From NCBI RefSeq assembly GCF_001039355.2, contig NW_019775873.1, positions 1 through 64,000 of the forward strand: 64,000 nt of DNA, written 5' to 3'. The notes beneath the pieces were generated by a model. The model ran no database searches. It saw only the letters and a list, made by a program, of their open reading frames with translations, and was not told where the DNA came from. Position numbers and translations under genes: made by a program. This document shows, piece by piece, positions 58,301 to 64,000 of the stretch; positions within the stretch are counted from its first letter, which is position 1; every line of letters starts with the position of its first letter. This DNA comes from Lingula anatina (lineage: Eukaryota > Brachiopoda > Lingulata > Lingulida > Lingulidae).

Positions 58301-59973
58301 ACCGGAGCGGGGCCAAAATTCGGTCCGTACAGCCGAGCATCCGGTATGCTGGGATTTAATGAGGTAAGCGGTCTGGATGCGACTTAGGCTTCATTCACAT
58401 GCAATGTCTATTTTCTAAGGCTTCATTCACATGCAATGTCTATTTTCTAAATTCTATTTTCTATTTGCGGTATGTCTTATGATCACGGTCTGTGCCCTGA
58501 ATATCCCGCGGCGTAATTACTGGCAGCGCGAGCCAGTACTATAAGTATACTATAAGTATACTATAAGTAACTGGCTCGCGCTGCCAGTAATTACGCGGCG
58601 GGATATTCAGGGCACAGACCGTGATCATAAGTTAGCGCGAATAGAAAATAGATTTTTAGAAAATAGACATTCCATGTGAACGAAGCCTTAATTTGCCATT
58701 TTAATTTCTCAATTTTTTTATTTTCAAATCTTAATCACTTGCAGTACTGATTTCTTAAATTGCAAGGCTAATTGAGATTTTAAAAATAAATTAAATGTAA
58801 ATGAAATTAAAACAACCAAGATTGTACAAAAAAAATGAAATTAACTGCTATTCAAAAAGATCTTTAATCTGCTCCTATGTTCAGATTTGCCCCATGCTAC
58901 TAGAGGAGACGGGTTACACGTTAATTTGGCACGAGGAGCACCAGGTTCCTTACTTCTATAACCGCCAGACTGGGGAGTGGGTCAGCTTCGAGTGCCCGAT
59001 CAGTTCAGCACGCAAGGTAAATACGCATGTAAATCAAATGGCGGTATGTTATACAGTATAGTCCTTCTTTCATTGGATAGATGCGAGATGATGTTCATTT
59101 CGATTGATAGAAGTTGTCTGTAATAAACTTCATGTTCAAACTGTATAAAATTTCCATGCTGTATCTTAATTCCTCTAACAGAGGAACGCTGCGAGTGGAA
59201 GGTAGCCTATAAGAAATCAAATTTAAGTCGTTATTTTCAAGTTGATGCATTTTGGTTGGATGCATTGTATCTAAAATGTCTGTCTAAAACGTTCGTAAAT
59301 CGTTTATATTCATAAATGTTTTAGACCGATTCTGTTTAATGGCACACCATTCGAATTATCATGACTGGTACTTGCAGGCACTCTACGTCGAAGAGCGGGG
59401 TCTCGGAGGTTTGATGTTCTTTTCCATAGATTCCGGTGATTTCGATGGTACTTTCTGCAATTTTGGAATACAGCCGATTGTGGTATCCACTATCATCATA
59501 TCGTACTATAACAAATCAATGGCGTTCATTGAACATTTGTACAATTTTACAAGACACAGCAGCTACGACGAAACAGACGACTTAAGACCACCTTGTGACT
59601 TCAGTGATCATGGATGTGAGTACTTGCATAATACCCAGCACCTTATTGAATTGTTTCTTTGAACATGAACATATAGTTGTAAAATGAACAAAACACATCA
59701 TCGCAAATACATAATGGCCTTTTATCGCTTAAGTGTCCGTTTTTATTGTTTGAACATACATCCATTAAATTTTTACTTCATTTTTCAGTTACATGTTCTC
59801 CGGACCCCAATGGTATTTACCCACATCCCTGCCCGTACCAGTGTGACAAGTGGATTCACTGTTCTCATAATATCCCGTATATAAAGGACTGTCCCCTTGG
59901 GCAGTACTTCATCAACGAAACCCGGCGATGTGACTGGCCTTGGTTGACGCAGTGTCCCCGAAGTTTTACCTAA
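54169..59973 (+). CDS. Secreted chitinase-like protein (GH18 with degenerate active site, CBM14 tail)
   Basis: Exons: 54169-54171 (ATG ending a 5' exon), 54727-54844, 56147-56368, 56842-57098, 57578-57699, 57857-57977, 58175-58363, 58885-59016, 59378-59615 and 59789-59973. The total is 1587 nt, 528 residues, all phases consistent. Residues 1-24 form a signal peptide (hydrophobic AVVVIFHVLYLV). The GH18 fold is clear: RICFVDRASFTRPGRG, CTHLVYAFA, KVMISIGGW, FINIMAYDYHGSW, GIPLYGRTF and GGLMFFSIDSGDF. The catalytic motif DxxDxDxE reads D173-G-V-D-I-N-W-C180: the third Asp is Asn and the acid/base Glu is Cys, so hydrolysis is not expected; the molecule is probably a chitin or oligosaccharide binder, comparable with vertebrate YKL-40. 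Residues about 468-528 are a peritrophin-A domain (CBM14) with six Cys (C-SPDPNGIYPHPC...C...C...C...C). An upstream copy of the first two exons exists. Confidence 0.9.
54394..54445. mobile_element. 38-bp perfect palindrome inserted with a 7-bp target-site duplication
   Basis: Copy 1 reads TTACTTTTCAACACG. Copy 2 reads CTTTTCA (54394-54400), then 54401-54438, then CTTTTCA again (54439-54445). The inserted 38 bp are arm CTAGGATCCAAAATAAA, AAAA, and the exact reverse complement of the arm. The empty site in copy 1 proves insertion with duplication of CTTTTCA. Confidence 0.8.
55363..56146 (+). other. Intron of the chitinase-like gene with (TAAA)n
   Basis: Unique sequence between copy 2 and exon 56147-56368. 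It contains (TAAA)n at 55569-55599. No exon was seen. Confidence 0.6.
56502..56753. mobile_element. Tc1/mariner-type MITE, about 250 bp
   Basis: The ends are long inverted repeats: GGGGAGACCGGGGCTAGTTG on the left and its exact complement CAACTAGCCCCGGTCTCCCC on the right, continuing less perfectly through GGGGTAAGTTG / CAACTTACCCC. Both ends are flanked by TA. It is non-coding and lies in the intron between exons 56147-56368 and 56842-57098. Confidence 0.75.
58384..58691. mobile_element. Fold-back MITE, about 308 bp, Harbinger-like ends
   Basis: Long inverted repeats of over 100 bp, starting GGCTTCATTCACATG and ending CATGTGAACGAAGCC, flanked by TTA on both sides. The arms include GATCACGGTCTGTGCCCTGAA and its complement. 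The centre carries tandem ACTATAAGTAT units. The left arm has an extra tandem copy of its first 32 bp (second copy from 58416). It lies in the intron after exon 58175-58363. Confidence 0.8.
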
Positions 59974-62158
59974 CCCGATGGAAAACTTCTCATATAAAAC
60001 TTCTCAGGATATTCAGACCACGATCAGAGAGCTCTGAATGGCGTAGACTTGGGAAACAATGATAATAGTGAAGCCTTGTTTCACACTATTTAACATATCA
60101 GTCATGGTATTTTAACGTACATGATTTCTCAACTCCTTTCTTGCTTTAAGGTGAACGTCACTTTTTGGGGCCTAACTATGAATAATCTGACCAAACTGCT
60201 AATCGGTTGCAATCATTTTTAGCGAATATTGATCATTTTAGGGGTTAACGAGAGAATACGGGTTATCAACCGGATATGGAAGTCACTGCAAGTGCAGATC
60301 GGGGTGTAATGTAATGTGCCCATTTAAACTAAATGGTATTTAAAACTCACACAGGAGGGCTGCATAGGGACCTTTATCCCTGCATCCTCTTTGTTCTAAC
60401 ATGCAGTGGTCACGTGAAACTGCCCAACGGTCACTCACAGCTTTAAACTGCACAGCGGCAGCAGCAAGCCATCGGAGCTCATCGTAGATTATATGAACTT
60501 TACAATGTGTTAACTGTATAATTTTTTTTTCCTCCCCCTCTGGAAGTTATCGTGCCAAAGACACTGGGCCTTTTAATTGAATTACTATTACATGTATCTT
60601 GTGCCTTTGTTCAGTAGTTTTAGAGGTGTAGGAATAAAGGTGACTTAAGCCCGAATGTGTGTTGTTTTAAGCGTAATTCATATAACATCAATGACGCAAA
60701 ATATCCAGTTGATAGCCCCACCGCCCCTCTAGTTAATGTTTTTAATGATTTACAAGAGCAGAAAACGAACGTAAATGATTACAGAATTAATATTTTATTC
60801 AGAAAGTGACTAAGGCAGCAAATGCTCAGCAAAAGTAGTCAGTGTTGACTGTGAGGAGAAGCTTCTTGGGTAACAAGAACCTTACGTTATAGGCTTACCC
60901 TGTAATTGCAATTATATGTATGAAGTCTAGGTCTACGCCATTTCAATGGATCTACCTGAAACCAAATGTGCATACACCGAGGAGACAATGTCACGCAAAA
61001 ATCTTTTTTGGAATAAGGGTATAATAAAAGACTCGACATTCCACAGGGCTAGTCTTAATTGCTCTTCGAGGGGCTATTCATGTTTATCACAGGGTAGGCG
61101 CAGTACAAATTATATTTGTTGTTCTAGTATTTCAATTGACAGGATTTTACCACTACGTTTGCATAATTGGGAATGTATTATACTTGTTTTCTAAGAGAAT
61201 TGTTATGCTCGTAAAAGTGATGGTCACTGCAGCATTCGAAACGTCAAGTCATTCTACGCGATTTAAGTGAATACAAAGATACATTTCTAAGAAAAATAAA
61301 TAATCGTTTTGACTGACGACACATTCGCCATTTTTGAGCTGAATCGTATTTTATGTGCAGTTCCGTGAGGTGCTTTTCAGTGACCATGGTGTAAAATTAT
61401 CACTTCGGTTTGTTCTTACTATTTTTTTGCATGTCATTCCACGAGGTCATGAAATTACAGATTTTTATTACTATCGATTACAATTTATCTGATATAAAAT
61501 TGCTAGCAATGGAACAATATCAAAACAATATTTGGAAAAAATTAAAACACTCAGTGTAGCATCTATAAAATCATGTAATTTCTAGTAATATCTTTCAGCT
61601 TATTTAAAAATTAAATTCTTTTTCCCCTTTCTCTTGCTGTCTATGTTATCATACCATATCTAGTTGTTATTAAAATCATCCCCTAGCAGTGTAAAATCGC
61701 CCGACTGATGTAAACTGTCTTCATGACATTTAATGTATTCGTCCGTTTTCCCGACATTCCATACAAGATCATTGTCATTATAGTACATGTGTACCATTCG
61801 ACCACTGATTCAATATTACGACTGCACATGGCCTTGAGACGTATTTGATCAAAAGTAAGAAGAGATAAAAGCAATGAATTATTCACGGACAGTCCTTTTA
61901 AGTACTAGAGATTTAAAATCACAAGACAGTTTTTTACAACAAATAATGATCCACGTAAGAAAAATATATTACTTACACTTTGGTATATTGTTCGCCAGTT
62001 TAACGTAAAATGGTCTTTGGTTGTATATTACACAAACAAATATCACAAATATCACAAATATAATTAAACAGACCTCTTTCACCTCAACCGACGTCTAAAA
62101 TATCTACAACAGCTCGAAATAATGTGTTCAGCTCTTCTAACCAATGTTTTTTCAATGT
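59974..62158. other. Convergent intergenic region with two 3' UTRs
   Basis: Tail-to-tail space between the chitinase-like gene and the receptor kinase gene. TTTATT at 61464-61469 is a possible minus-strand poly(A) signal. No exon, RNA gene or clear repeat was found. Confidence 0.5.
60633..60638 (+). terminator. Candidate poly(A) signal, chitinase-like gene
   Basis: AATAAA 660 bp after the stop codon; it is followed by sequence with no further exon. Confidence 0.5.
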
Positions 62159-63790
62159 TTAAACAACAGTGCTTCGTATAGAATCTCCACCTACACTCTC
62201 ACCGTCACCCTCTGGCAATGAATTCCTTTTCGTCTTAACCTGAACCAATGTGTTGCGTTCCCACGCATCTCCATCGGTGTCCTCGGAGTCAGATATGCTA
62301 TATAAAACATTATCTGCCAGCAGTGAGTGGTTGCACAGTTCTTCACTTCGCCTGGACTTCTTTGGAGAAGTCCCATTACACACCAACCCTAGCCGGTTAC
62401 TATTAGCAAGAAGAGTAAAGTATTTCGTGTTGTTATTTCGGTTTGCTGATTGGGGTTGGAGATAAGCGCTATCGTCCATGGGGACAACATGAATACTGCC
62501 ATAGTCATCTTCTGTTGTCACCCTCGGCACTACATCCAATCGCCCTAAAATATTGAATGAGAAATAATGAAAGATAAATTGCGGGAAACAATGAATCAAC
62601 GAGTGAGTGATAAATGACATACACAGTTACTAGCATTTTTGGAGATTATAACGGTGGCAGAGATCGATAGAGTGGTTCATCTAACGTGCTGACACAAATG
62701 GGCCGCTTTGTCTAACAAATTGTCCAATGTAGCTTACAACCTAGTCAAATAAATCTAAGTTAACACAATTTACGTAAGCCAATTCAGATTCCCCCCCAAT
62801 CAGTTTTTGTCCTGATATCGATTACGAACTATCCATACTTTGTGTTTCCTTAAACACACATAAATTGTACACCTACAAAATTTCAGAATGGTATATACCT
62901 ACCAATACCATTAACTCTAGATGAATCCTGGTCATCGTCTACGATAGGGTTTTGTTCTACTGTATTGCTTAGGTCTAGGTAGTCGACATTTTCTTGCAAC
63001 ATCTTGTCAAAGATGTTCTCCAGTTCTTTAAACTCTGGACGACTTGTTGGCTCCTCCGCCCAACACCTGGACATTATGTGATATCTAGGCAGAGAAAAGA
63101 ATCATTTTGGGAATGGGCATCATATTTGTGCTTTCTTGTACTTCTGAACGTGCAAATAGCGTAATATTTGATTTCGATATGCATATGCTACATACGGAAA
63201 TATTTCATTTTCTTAAGGAATAAATGAAGAGAAAAGAGATAATAAATCTTGAATTCCTTCACAATATCCACACAGCATTCACATATCACCACGGTAAAAC
63301 AAACTGACAATCTGCACAGGTGGGAAGAATTAAGCAATCACCATTGGCTCACTTACAGTTCTTCTGAGCAGTTACTTGGCAAGCTCATGCGGTAGCCCGT
63401 TTTCAGTAAGTTAAATAACCGCTCTGGTGGGATACCTGGGTAGGGCGTGGCACCTGTGCATGAGCAAGCGATAGTATACTATACTATACTATACCAAAGC
63501 ATGGGTTTTACCATGTTTCTCAAGTAAAATATTTAGTTTGTAAACATTCATTTTTCACGCGTGGATGACATATACAGTACTAATGTTTGTGGGTAATATG
63601 CAAAACTTGATTGTGAGCAAGATGGCATAAATTCAAAACAAAAAAGTATTTGGTTGACTTCAGGAAGTTGAAGCAGTCACTAATTAAGGAATCGGCGATG
63701 AAGAAGTACCACAAATATTATCAAAGAATCTAGAAAATTATTTTCTTACCCAAAGTTACTATTTCCCATAGAACTATGCCATATGACCAC
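62159..63790 (-). CDS. FGFR-like receptor tyrosine kinase, 3' four exons (5' part lies beyond the window)
   Basis: Exons: 63790-63750, 63453-63357, 63084-62903 and 62544-62159, stop TAA at 62159-62161. The phases join. They encode about 234 residues, the end of the C-lobe and the tail: [54 protein letters not shown], then [20 protein letters not shown]. This order (PYPG, GxRM.xPxNC, CW, RPxF) is that of the FGFR/VEGFR group. DYLDLS after the kinase matches the FGFR tail motif EYLDLS and is a likely phosphotyrosine site; DDYGSIHV and SAYLQPQ are further candidates. ATP-binding and activation-loop exons are outside the window, so activity cannot be judged. Confidence 0.88.
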
Positions 63791-64000
63791 CTAAGAAAAC
63801 AACAAATTTAAAATTCAAGACAGATGTTTCTCATAACTAAATAACCCGCCATACTTTTGTTTACTGTTTACAATCAAACTGTAAACCGTATGACCTGTCA
63901 ATGGACCAACAACCTTGAACATCCTACAAAAGATATGAAACCTTTTAGCGACTGTTCAAAAGACAACCCATCGATTAATGCTTGCTTTTAAGTTTCAATA

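Noticed and set aside
60946..61194. 82-residue plus-strand open frame between the chitinase-like and receptor kinase genes
   Set aside because: No recognisable motif, no splice context, and it lies beyond the poly(A) signal of the chitinase-like gene.

Overview
The window is animal nuclear DNA: genes are split into many short exons with GT-AG introns, the background is AT-rich, and microsatellites and small inverted-repeat elements are common. Gene content (a PMP34-type carrier, DNAJC7, a single type I PIP5-kinase, a GH18/CBM14 chitinase-family gene and an FGFR-like tyrosine kinase) points to a bilaterian invertebrate, most likely marine (lophotrochozoan, ambulacrarian or lancelet). The sequence alone does not let me choose a phylum. 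Exon models were built by hand from splice signals, reading phase and remembered family motifs; no search was run.

Layout. 1-2140 (minus): the 5' five exons of SLC25A17/PMP34, head to head with DNAJC7 (2511-9515, plus, 13 coding exons) across a 370-bp promoter that carries a perfect palindromic nuclear-receptor element. 12468-22120 (minus): a large gene coding for a predicted acylated, acidic, LRR and RRM protein of about 1439 residues, convergent with DNAJC7 and divergent from PIP5K1. 24190-48259 (plus): PIP5K1, with a conventional 18-exon model of 902 residues, an internal alternative first exon that would add 409 residues, a 57-bp cassette exon and an alternative last exon. 51053-55362: a direct duplication of about 2.1 kb holding the promoter, start-codon exon and signal-peptide exon of the next gene, joined at a single N; I think it is two alleles assembled in tandem. 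54169-59973 (plus): a secreted chitinase-like protein whose catalytic Glu is Cys. 62159-63790 and beyond (minus): the 3' exons of an FGFR-like receptor tyrosine kinase.

The genes do not form one pathway. Shared biology is limited to possible co-regulation of the two head-to-head pairs (SLC25A17/DNAJC7 and LRR-RRM/PIP5K1) and to both members of the second pair acting at membranes. Most of the remaining interest is in isoform structure (internal promoter, cassette exon, 5-nt microexon), in a degenerate enzyme, and in small inverted-repeat insertions, including a 38-bp perfect palindrome flanked by a 7-bp target-site duplication that is present in only one copy of the duplicated block.
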